Shown piece by piece: positions 7,452 to 14,756 of a stretch of DNA of 17,121 nt. Numbering within the stretch: the first letter of the stretch is position 1; each line of letters begins with the position of its first letter. The notes beneath the pieces were generated by a model. That model ran no database searches and was not told the DNA's origin. It saw nothing but the letters and a program-made list of their open reading frames with translations. The DNA comes from an uncultured Ruminococcus sp. (GTDB lineage: Bacteria; Bacillota_A; Clostridia; Oscillospirales; Ruminococcaceae). Location: positions 1 to 17,121 of the forward strand of contig CAMOXW010000229.1 of assembly GCA_946629405.1 (NCBI GenBank). Direction: 5' to 3'. The translations under genes and the position numbers were made by a program.

Positions 7452-8351
7452 ATGGCTAATATAAGAGAAATACGCGAGCGTATAAGCAGTATAAAACAGA
7501 TACTCAAAATTACGAACGCTATGTACCTCATGTCCTCGTCAAAGCTCAAAAAGGCACGCAAGTCCCTCGAGGACACCGAACCCTACTTCTATAAATTGCA
7601 GGAGACTATCGACAGTATCCTCGAGCATACCCCGCATACTCGTCAGTTCTACTTTGACCGCCGCTCCGGTATCGCTGAGGAGAACCGTAAAAAGGGCTAT
7701 ATCGTCATTACTGCCGACAAGGGCTTGTGCGGCAGTTATAACCACAACATCCTCAGGTTTGCCGAGCAGGAGCTTGCCGCGCAGACCAATCTCGACAACT
7801 GTCAGCTCTTTGTCATGGGGCAGGTCGGGCGTATCTACTTCCAGAACCGCAGGAAAAGCTCCGTTGACAGCGAATTTCTGTATACTACCCAGAATCCTAC
7901 GCTCTACCGCGCAATGGAGATAGCCCAGCTCGTCCTTGAAAAATTTGAGCACGGCGAGCTTGACGAGGTTTACCTCCTGTACACTGACATGGTGACCTCG
8001 AACGTTCAGGAGACCAGAAAGCTGAGACTTCTCCCGTTTGAGCGCAGGCACTTCGGAAAGGCTCCTGACGGCACGATGAAAAAAATGCCGAAAGCGTCAT
8101 TCCTGCCGTCACCAGAGGTCGTTATGGCTAATCTTATCCCGAACTATGCAAAAGGCGTTATCTACGGCGCTATGGTCGAGGCGTTCTGCTGTGAGCAGCA
8201 GTCGCGTATGACTGCTATGGATGCCGCTACGAACAGTGCCAAGGACATGATAAAGGAGCTCTCCCTGCTTTATAACCGCGCCCGCCAAGCTGCGATAACC
8301 CAGGAGATCACCGAGGTCTGCGGCGGAGCGGCTCAAATCAGTAAGCAGTGA
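7452..8351 (+). CDS. atpG: F1 ATP synthase gamma subunit
   Basis: Gamma is the central shaft that couples c-ring rotation to conformational change in the catalytic sites. The 299-residue protein has the two conserved terminal helices: IREIRERISSIKQILKITNA (residues 4-23) at the start, and MTAMDAATNSAKDMIKELSL plus RARQAAITQEITEVCGGAAQ at the end. The middle Rossmann-like domain includes ITADKGLCGSYN (about residues 86-97). Length is close to the usual 285-295. The ATG is three bases after the delta-alpha stop, and GAGGAA at the end of that gene serves as ribosome binding site. A 128-base gap containing two palindromic units separates it from atpD, unlike the tight spacing elsewhere in the operon. 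Confidence 0.95.
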   Translation: MANIREIRERISSIKQILKITNAMYLMSSSKLKKARKSLEDTEPYFYKLQETIDSILEHTPHTRQFYFDRRSGIAEENRKKGYIVITADKGLCGSYNHNILRFAEQELAAQTNLDNCQLFVMGQVGRIYFQNRRKSSVDSEFLYTTQNPTLYRAMEIAQLVLEKFEHGELDEVYLLYTDMVTSNVQETRKLRLLPFERRHFGKAPDGTMKKMPKASFLPSPEVVMANLIPNYAKGVIYGAMVEAFCCEQQSRMTAMDAATNSAKDMIKELSLLYNRARQAAITQEITEVCGGAAQISKQ

Positions 8352-8375
8352 GCAGGGCACCGTCACAATTATTAT

Positions 8376-8397
8376 CCGGGCGCACAGCTTGCGCCTA
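8376..8397. repeat. GC-rich palindromic repeat unit, copy 1
   Basis: CCGGGCGCACAGCTTGCGCC contains the inverted arms GGCGCA (8379-8384) and TGCGCC (8390-8395) around a five-base loop. It shares the GGGCGCAC...GCGCC core with a second unit 51 bases downstream, so the pair looks like a small REP-like dispersed element inside the atp operon. The family is not identified. Confidence 0.55.
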
Positions 8398-8425
8398 TGC
8401 ACAATCTTCATCCGATTTGGCGTAA

Positions 8426-9877
<1,452 letters not shown>

Positions 9878-9883
9878 TATGCT

Positions 9884-10294
9884 ATGGCAAAAACGTTTCA
9901 TCTTGAAATAATTGCGACAGACAGGGTATTCTATAAAGGTGACTGCGAGCATCTCGTTATCACTGCGATAGACGGACTTGTTGGCATCATGGCAGGGCAT
10001 GAGCCTGTTGTGACCACGCTGCCCACGGGTGAGCTGAAATACATGGTGGACGGTGTGTGGCATTATGCCGCTATTTCAGGCGGCTTCATACAGGTCATGC
10101 AGGAGTATGCAGTTATTCTTGCGGATAACTGTGAGCTTCCGGAGGAAATTGATATAAAGCGAGCCGAGGAAGCACGAGAACGCGCACAGGAAATGCTCCG
10201 TCAGAAGCAGAGCATCAAGGAGTATTACCAGACGCAGGCTGCGCTTAACCGCGCCATGAACCGGCTGAAGGTATCACAGAAGCATTTTAAATGA
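9884..10294 (+). CDS. atpC: F1 ATP synthase epsilon subunit
   Basis: Epsilon contacts gamma and the c-ring and can block ATP hydrolysis. The 136-residue protein has an N-terminal beta-sandwich (FHLEIIATDRVFYKGDC, then GLVGIMAGHEPVVTTLPTGE) and a C-terminal pair of helices. IDIKRA (residues 89-94) matches the I(L)DxxRA motif that binds ATP in Bacillus epsilon subunits and controls the inhibitory extended state. The start is close behind atpD; its ribosome binding site is weak, so translation probably depends on coupling. It is the last gene of the operon and is followed by a strong terminator six bases after the stop. Confidence 0.94.
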   Translation: MAKTFHLEIIATDRVFYKGDCEHLVITAIDGLVGIMAGHEPVVTTLPTGELKYMVDGVWHYAAISGGFIQVMQEYAVILADNCELPEEIDIKRAEEARERAQEMLRQKQSIKEYYQTQAALNRAMNRLKVSQKHFK

Positions 10295-10299
10295 TCAAG

Positions 10300-10329
10300 G
10301 ACGCCCCTGCAAGAGGGCGTCTCATTTTT
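10300..10329 (+). terminator. Intrinsic terminator of the atp operon
   Basis: GACGCCC (10300-10306) pairs perfectly with GGGCGTC (10315-10321) around an eight-base loop, followed by CATTTTTA. It lies six bases after the atpC stop codon. The 83 bases from here to the next promoter show no gene. Confidence 0.88.
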
Positions 10330-10412
10330 ACGGTTTGTAAATTTTGTCTGCATATTCCTGCCGCGCGGGAAAGCTGTTTTTAATTCTGCCGCAGTCTTTG
10401 TAAAATTATGTA

Positions 10413-10441
10413 TTGACAAATCCATAGTTTTATTATATAAT
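10413..10441 (+). promoter_or_regulatory. Consensus sigma-A promoter of the first cyclophilin-family gene
   Basis: TTGACA (10413-10418) and TATAAT (10436-10441) are both exact consensus and are separated by 17 bases. Transcription would begin near 10448, giving a leader of about 69 bases. This is the strongest-looking promoter in the window. Confidence 0.88.
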
Positions 10442-10482
10442 AGGTATATATATCGGAATTTATGCAAAGATATATTTATCAA

Positions 10483-10500
10483 CGCTCCATTGCCGGAGCG
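10483..10500 (+). promoter_or_regulatory. Leader hairpin just upstream of a ribosome binding site
   Basis: CGCTCC (10483-10488) pairs with GGAGCG (10495-10500) around ATTGCC. The stem ends three bases before the AAAGGA Shine-Dalgarno site (10504-10509) of the cyclophilin-like gene. It could protect the mRNA 5' end. No T tract follows, so it is not a terminator. Confidence 0.45.
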
Positions 10501-10516
10501 GTCAAAGGATATTTTA

Positions 10517-11332
10517 ATGACCCAGAAAAATCATTTCGTCAGGAATATCATCCTGATCTGCCTGATAATGGGCTGCTTTTCGCTCGCACTGATGATGCTG
10601 ACCAAGACCAGAGAGCTTAATAACCGCGCTATCACTATCGATGTCAGCACCATGAAACTTGTCCAGCTCGATCCGCCTCAGGATGGCGACCAGATCGCCA
10701 TTGTCGATACTACTATCGGTGAGGTAAGATTCAGGCTCTATCCGGAGTATTCTCCAAACGCAGTCGCCAATTTCATCACTCTTGCGGAAAGCGGCTACTA
10801 CGACGGCACCTATGTTTACGACGCACAGGACGGCGCTTTTTCCAGCATGGGCGCTCCCAACCGGGACGGCTCCCTGAATGTCAGCAAGTCCTCCGATCAG
10901 GAGCATATCAAGCGTGAGCTCGATCAGGATCTCTGGCCCTTCCGCGGCACCGTCTGTATGTTCAATAATTCGTTCAAAAGAAACTGGAAGCAGTATATCT
11001 TCGGCGGCGGTACTTATTACTGCGGAAGCCGGTTCAGCATACTCAATTCAGTTGCCTTTACCGAGGAGTTTTCCCAGGATGTAAGAGAAAAATCTGCGAG
11101 CCCTAAGCTTGCGGAGGCTTTTATAAGCAAGGGAGGCATCCCGAATTTTTCTCAGCAGTTCACCATCATTGGTCAGACATATGAGGGCTTTGACGTAGTT
11201 GATGCACTTGCTTCCCTTGATTCACAGAGCAACGGCGAGTTTAAAACGCCTGTTGAGGAAGTTAAGATAATTTCAGTCAGGATCGACACCTACCACGCTG
11301 ACAGTCAGCAGGAAAGCACAGAGAAAAAATAG
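10517..11332 (+). CDS. Membrane-anchored cyclophilin-like protein with degenerate active site
   Basis: This 271-residue protein has an N-terminal membrane anchor (about residues 10-28) and an extracytoplasmic cyclophilin-type domain. The fold is visible in IAIVDTTIGEVRFRLYPEYS, ANFITLAESGYYDG and the late FTIIGQTYEGFDVVDAL. The catalytic stretch is lost. Where cyclophilins have HR...FMxQGG, this protein has Y101-D102, then A107-F108 and S110-M111-G112, so the essential arginine and glutamine are absent. Prolyl isomerase activity is therefore unlikely; a binding or chaperone role is more plausible. The start at 10517 is supported by AAAGGA (10504-10509); an upstream TTG at 10490 lies inside the leader hairpin and is rejected. 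It lies next to an intact paralogue and probably arose by duplication. Confidence 0.85.
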   Translation: MTQKNHFVRNIILICLIMGCFSLALMMLTKTRELNNRAITIDVSTMKLVQLDPPQDGDQIAIVDTTIGEVRFRLYPEYSPNAVANFITLAESGYYDGTYVYDAQDGAFSSMGAPNRDGSLNVSKSSDQEHIKRELDQDLWPFRGTVCMFNNSFKRNWKQYIFGGGTYYCGSRFSILNSVAFTEEFSQDVREKSASPKLAEAFISKGGIPNFSQQFTIIGQTYEGFDVVDALASLDSQSNGEFKTPVEEVKIISVRIDTYHADSQQESTEKK

Positions 11333-11402
11333 TGCATTTCAATAAATATTGTGCAAAAGGTCGGCGGGTTTGCCTGATTGTTACAAAAATATCTGCTGAC
11401 TA

Positions 11403-11431
11403 TTTACATTGCGCTCGTTTTGTAGTATAAT
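11403..11431 (+). promoter_or_regulatory. Sigma-A-type promoter of the second cyclophilin gene
   Basis: TTTACA (11403-11408) and TATAAT (11426-11431) are separated by 17 bases; only one base differs from consensus. Transcription would begin near 11438. The two cyclophilin genes therefore appear to be independently transcribed, although no clear terminator lies between them. Confidence 0.78.
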
Positions 11432-11461
11432 GTGTGGGTTGAATAAATAAGGATCTACTTG

Positions 11462-11492
11462 ATTTCACTATATTTATCCCGAGGAGTGAAAT
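11462..11492 (+). promoter_or_regulatory. Hairpin overlapping the ribosome binding site of the second cyclophilin gene
   Basis: ATTTCACT (11462-11469) is perfectly complementary to AGTGAAAT (11485-11492), with a 15-base loop. The 3' arm covers the end of the GAGGAG Shine-Dalgarno site (11481-11486) and stops two bases before the ATG at 11495. The AT-rich stem could modulate translation start, for instance by temperature, but this is inference. Confidence 0.5.
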
Positions 11493-11494
11493 TT

Positions 11495-12439
11495 ATGTTC
11501 AGAAAGGCTATAACGGCAGCTCTTTGCAGTCTGCTCGCGGCAGCAGCTCTTTCTTCATGCGGAGAAAAAAATATCAGCGTTTCAGAAAACGCTTCACAGA
11601 CAACAGAGGCTTCAACATCTGCGGCCTCAGACAGTTCAGAGGTTGTCAACGTTGAGGTCATGAACTTTACCCCACCAGCGGATGGCGAGGAGGTAATTGT
11701 CCTCACTGTCAAGGATTACGGCGATATCAGGATCAAGCTCTTCCCGGAATACGCCGAAAAGGGCGTCGAGAACTTCAAAACGCTCGCAGAACAGGGCTAC
11801 TACAACGGAATAATCTTCCACAGGATCATCAATAACTTTATGATACAGGGCGGAGACCCCACAGGTACAGGCAGAGGCGGCGAGTCAATATACGGTGCTA
11901 AATTCGACGGAGGAGTTGATCCGCACCTTATACACGTCGGCGGAGCTGTTGCTTACGCCAACAGCGGTTCAACTGCTACCGATGGAAGCCAGTTCTATAT
12001 AGTTACTGGTCAGACCTTCACTGAAGAACAGTTTGCCCCGAGTTACCCCTCGTTTTCAAAGGAGGCTTACCTCAAGGCGGGCGGATATCCGTGGCTTGAC
12101 GGAGGATATACAGTTTTCGGACAGGTGTTCGACGGTCTGGATATCGTCTATAAGCTTCAGCAGGTGCCTACGGACGCCAATGACAAGCCTCTCACCGACG
12201 TCGTTATCGAGTCCATGAAGGTCGAGAAGTACGACGGCAGAGCTATGAAATGGTACATTTCCGATTACATTGCGGCGGAAGAACCTTCATCCGAGGATGC
12301 GTCCGAGGACGAAACAAGCTCAGAGGGCGAGACTGAAGCAGCCGGTCAGACCGGGACAGAAGACGAGACCGAGCCTGAGGGCGAAGCTCAGTCTGAGGAG
12401 GATACCTCCAATGCTTCCAGTGAAGCTCAGGCACAATGA
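11495..12439 (+). CDS. Cyclophilin-type peptidyl-prolyl isomerase, lipoprotein
   Basis: This 314-residue exported protein has a lipoprotein signal with the lipobox LSSC (C22), a Ser/Thr/Glu-rich spacer (about 27-55), a cyclophilin domain (about 66-235) and a long acidic low-complexity tail (about 260-314). The active-site motif is intact: H109, R110, F115, M116 and Q118 in FHRIINNFMIQGGD. GSTATDGSQFYIVTGQTF and PWLDGGYTVFGQV are also conserved. It should catalyse cis-trans isomerisation of Xaa-Pro bonds in proteins folding outside the membrane. The ATG at 11495 is chosen over a TTG at 11459 because GAGGAG (11481-11486) and the signal peptide fit it. It has its own promoter and a hairpin over the ribosome binding site. 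The preceding gene is its degenerate paralogue. Confidence 0.92.
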   Translation: MFRKAITAALCSLLAAAALSSCGEKNISVSENASQTTEASTSAASDSSEVVNVEVMNFTPPADGEEVIVLTVKDYGDIRIKLFPEYAEKGVENFKTLAEQGYYNGIIFHRIINNFMIQGGDPTGTGRGGESIYGAKFDGGVDPHLIHVGGAVAYANSGSTATDGSQFYIVTGQTFTEEQFAPSYPSFSKEAYLKAGGYPWLDGGYTVFGQVFDGLDIVYKLQQVPTDANDKPLTDVVIESMKVEKYDGRAMKWYISDYIAAEEPSSEDASEDETSSEGETEAAGQTGTEDETEPEGEAQSEEDTSNASSEAQAQ

Positions 12440-12500
12440 TCTGTTGGCAAATGCCTTTAATTACGCGGTGCGTGCCGCACAGCATAGACAAAAGAAAGAG

Positions 12501-12528
12501 TTCAGGAGCAGAAATAAATAATCCTGAA
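12501..12528 (+). promoter_or_regulatory. Hairpin upstream of the murA ribosome binding site
   Basis: TTCAGGA (12501-12507) is perfectly complementary to TCCTGAA (12522-12528) around a 14-base AT-rich loop. It ends four bases before AAGGAG (12533-12538). No T tract follows, so it is not an intrinsic terminator. The 108-base gap 12440-12547 shows no convincing promoter, so murA may be read from the upstream gene. Confidence 0.45.
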
Positions 12529-12547
12529 AATTAAGGAGAGAAAAAGT

Positions 12548-13846
12548 TTGGATAAATTTGTTATCAAGGGCGGAAGACGCCTCAGCGGTGAGGTCACTAT
12601 CAGCGGTGCCAAGAACGCCGCAGTTGCGATCCTTCCGGCAGTAATTTTGTCAGACGAGCCGTGCGTTGTAGAAAATGTTCCCTCTATAAGCGATGTGAAC
12701 ATCAGCCTCCGTATCCTCCGGGAAATGGGTGCAGTTGTCGAAAGCGCAGGCAAGGACGCTTATCGTATCGACCCTACAGGTATCGACAAGTGCTGTGTAC
12801 CCTATGAAACGGCAAGAAAAATGCGTGCTTCGTACTATTTCCTCGGCGCCCTGCTGGGAAAATTCAACAAGGCAAGAGTTTCTATGCCCGGCGGATGTCC
12901 TCTCGGCGACCGCCCGATAGATCAGCACCTCAAGGCTTTCTCTGCGCTCGGAGCTGAGTATTCCCTCAGTCAGGGTATGATCGACCTTCGTGCCGACCAC
13001 CTCAGAGGCAGCCAGATCTTCTTCGACGTCGTTACCGTCGGAGCTACTATGAACGCTATGCTCGCCGCTGTAAAGGCGGAGGGCCTCACTATAATCGAAA
13101 ATGCCGCTAAAGAGCCGCATGTCGTTGATCTTGCCAACTTCCTCAACTCAATGGGAGCAAATATCATGGGCGCCGGTACCGACGTTATCAAGATCAGAGG
13201 CGTTGAAAGGCTCCATGGCACTACCTACGCCGTTATCCCCGACCAGATCGAGGCAGGTACATTCATGATCGCGGCCGCCGCTACAAAGGGCGATGTGCTC
13301 ATCAAGAACGTTATCCCCAAGCACCTTGAGTCCATAACAAAGAAGCTCGAGAAAATCGGCGTGAATATCGAGCAGTTTGACGACAGCATAAGAGTATGGT
13401 CCGATGGAAAGCTCGTCAAGGCTAATGTCAAGACCACTCCTCATCCCGGTTTCCCGACTGATATGCAGCCGCAGATAGCTACTCTCCTCACTCTTGCGGA
13501 GGGGACAAGCATCGTCACTGAGGGCGTCTGGGAGCAGCGCTTCCGCTATGTGGACGAGCTCAGACGAATGGGTGCTGATATCACCGTAAACGGCAAAGTC
13601 GCTCTCATCGAGGGTACAGGTAAGCTTATGGGCGCTCCCGTGAAGGCTTGCGACCTCAGAGCCGGCGCAGCCCTTATTATCGCGGGGCTCGCGGCTCAGG
13701 GAATTACCGAGATCGAGGATATTTTCCACATTGAGCGCGGCTATGACTGCATGGAGGGCAAGCTCCGTGAGCTCGGCGCTGATATCGAGAAGGTCAGCGT
13801 GCCGGATAAGTCGGCTGCCAAGTCTGATAAAAAAGAAGCGGTCTGA
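12548..13846 (+). CDS. murA: UDP-N-acetylglucosamine 1-carboxyvinyltransferase
   Basis: MurA transfers enolpyruvate from phosphoenolpyruvate to UDP-GlcNAc, the first committed cytoplasmic step of peptidoglycan synthesis. The 432-residue protein shows K22 in ISGAKNAAV, the catalytic loop GGCPLGDRPIDQH with C117 (the fosfomycin-reactive cysteine), D305 in PTDMQPQ, and R371 in DLRAGAAL. All key residues are present, and the cysteine predicts fosfomycin sensitivity of the enzyme. It is about 13 residues longer than E. coli MurA because of a Lys/Ser-rich tail. The start is a TTG at 12548 with AAGGAG nine bases upstream; the first residues MDKFVIKGG match the family. Placement after the atp operon is a known Firmicute arrangement. 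A terminator follows. Confidence 0.96.
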   Translation: MDKFVIKGGRRLSGEVTISGAKNAAVAILPAVILSDEPCVVENVPSISDVNISLRILREMGAVVESAGKDAYRIDPTGIDKCCVPYETARKMRASYYFLGALLGKFNKARVSMPGGCPLGDRPIDQHLKAFSALGAEYSLSQGMIDLRADHLRGSQIFFDVVTVGATMNAMLAAVKAEGLTIIENAAKEPHVVDLANFLNSMGANIMGAGTDVIKIRGVERLHGTTYAVIPDQIEAGTFMIAAAATKGDVLIKNVIPKHLESITKKLEKIGVNIEQFDDSIRVWSDGKLVKANVKTTPHPGFPTDMQPQIATLLTLAEGTSIVTEGVWEQRFRYVDELRRMGADITVNGKVALIEGTGKLMGAPVKACDLRAGAALIIAGLAAQGITEIEDIFHIERGYDCMEGKLRELGADIEKVSVPDKSAAKSDKKEAV

Positions 13847-13851
13847 GATTT

Positions 13852-13880
13852 AAGGACGTCTGTCTGGGCGTCCTTTTTTG
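13852..13880 (+). terminator. Intrinsic terminator after murA
   Basis: AAGGACG (13852-13858) pairs with CGTCCTT (13869-13875), extended inward by a G-T and a C-G pair, giving about nine base pairs and a six-base loop. A run of six T follows within 13874-13879. It lies six bases after the murA stop. Confidence 0.88.
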
Positions 13881-13891
13881 TAGGTGTTCAT

Positions 13892-13907
13892 TGATCATTA
13901 ACGATCA
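13892..13907. promoter_or_regulatory. Operator-like palindrome upstream of the dockerin gene
   Basis: TGATCATTAACGATCA is a 16-base palindrome with a single mismatched pair. It is centred about 36 bases upstream of the likely transcription start, over the -35 region of the extended -10 promoter. A dimeric regulator could bind there. The regulator is unknown. Confidence 0.4.
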
Positions 13908-13920
13908 GCATGGAAATAAG

Positions 13921-13929
13921 TGATATAAT
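13921..13929 (+). promoter_or_regulatory. Extended -10 promoter of the dockerin gene
   Basis: TGATATAAT (13921-13929) is an exact TGnTATAAT extended -10 element. No good -35 lies at 17 bases, which is typical of promoters that use the TG extension. Transcription would start near 13936, giving a leader of about 30 bases. Confidence 0.65.
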
Positions 13930-13966
13930 ATCTCAGATAAAAAATTGCTTCAAAGGGGATAAAACT

Positions 13967-14665
13967 ATGAAGAATCGTTTAGCAGCACTTGCGATTTCCT
14001 TTGCACTTTTCCCGACAATGGTAGCCTGCGCCGAGTCGGAAAAGGATTCCGGATTCAGCCAACGTCAAGGAGCTGCGATAGTGAACGAGGTCGATGAGGA
14101 GCCTTCTGCCAGTCATGTCGAGCAAGCCTCCGCGGGAAATGTCAGGAGGGTCACCAATACCGTGACGCAGACCGAGACCACCACTTCCGCCGATGATACA
14201 CAGCCAGAGGTAACATCTGACGAAAATTCATCTCAGGTGACGACAGCGCCGCCCGTGACAACTGCAAAGGCTGCTACTACAACGAAAAATACAACTACAG
14301 CAAAGGTGACTGCTTCACAGAAAACAACTACTGCTGCGAGAACTACTACGGATAAAACAACTACTAAAGCCGCTGACACAACTGCTAAGCCGGCAACTAC
14401 TGTTACTGCGATCCAGACAACTGCTGCGCCTGTAGCAACAGAACCTCCGCAGCTTTACTTGTGCGGAGACGTGAATCTTGACGGAATAGTCGATCTTTCC
14501 GATTATATCGTGCTGAAAAGGTGGCTGAAAGATCCTGTAAGCTATCCGCTGACAAAACAGCAACTCGCCAACGCAGATTTTTACAATACCGGCGACGGCG
14601 TAGATGATATGGATGCTGAAGCAATTTATGAATATTACAATAATAGCTCCGCCCTAAGGTGGTAA
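13967..14665 (+). CDS. Probable lipoprotein with Thr-rich linker and C-terminal dockerin domain
   Basis: This 232-residue exported protein has an N-terminal signal whose end, TMVAC, resembles a lipobox (C21). An acidic segment (22-60) is followed by a long Thr/Ala/Lys-rich linker (about 66-158) and a C-terminal dockerin-type domain (about 162-232). The first calcium loop is canonical, DVNLDGIVDLSD (D168, N170, D172, D176, D179), followed by the helix YIVLKRWL. The second, DFYNTGDGVDDMD (204-216), has an irregular spacing. No catalytic or carbohydrate-binding module is present. In cellulosome bacteria dockerins bind cohesins, so this protein may tether a cohesin-bearing partner to the cell surface. 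The start at 13967 is supported by AAAGGGG (13952-13958) and the signal peptide; an ATG at 13910 would place 19 residues ahead of the signal. It is transcribed alone, convergent with carB. Confidence 0.82.
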   Translation: MKNRLAALAISFALFPTMVACAESEKDSGFSQRQGAAIVNEVDEEPSASHVEQASAGNVRRVTNTVTQTETTTSADDTQPEVTSDENSSQVTTAPPVTTAKAATTTKNTTTAKVTASQKTTTAARTTTDKTTTKAADTTAKPATTVTAIQTTAAPVATEPPQLYLCGDVNLDGIVDLSDYIVLKRWLKDPVSYPLTKQQLANADFYNTGDGVDDMDAEAIYEYYNNSSALRW

Positions 14666-14724
14666 GCTTAAAACGTTACTGATACCGACAGCTCTGTCCC
14701 CCAAAAAAAGTCAACAACCCATAA

Positions 14725-14753
14725 AAGAAGCTCCCCTTACCGGGGAGCTTCTT
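14725..14753. terminator. Bidirectional terminator between the dockerin gene and carB
   Basis: AAGAAGCTCCCC (14725-14736) pairs perfectly with GGGGAGCTTCTT (14742-14753) around a five-base loop. TTTTA follows on the plus side, and TTTTAT (the complement of 14719-14724) follows on the minus side. The stem begins four bases after the carB stop codon, so it can end both converging transcripts. The 59 bases from 14666 to 14724 show no gene. Confidence 0.9.
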
Positions 14754-14756
14754 ATT

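Noticed and set aside
13910..13966. Upstream ATG for the dockerin protein
   Set aside because: It overlaps the -10 promoter element and would bury the signal peptide behind 19 residues; the ATG at 13967 has a good ribosome binding site.
14230..14440. Thr-rich ACT/ACA codon run considered as a DNA tandem repeat or CRISPR-like array
   Set aside because: The repeats are irregular in length and in frame with the dockerin protein; they encode its linker and have no spacer-repeat pattern.
14688..14699. GACAGCTCTGTC hairpin between the dockerin gene and carB
   Set aside because: The loop is only two bases and no T tract follows in either direction; the strong stem at 14725-14753 explains termination.
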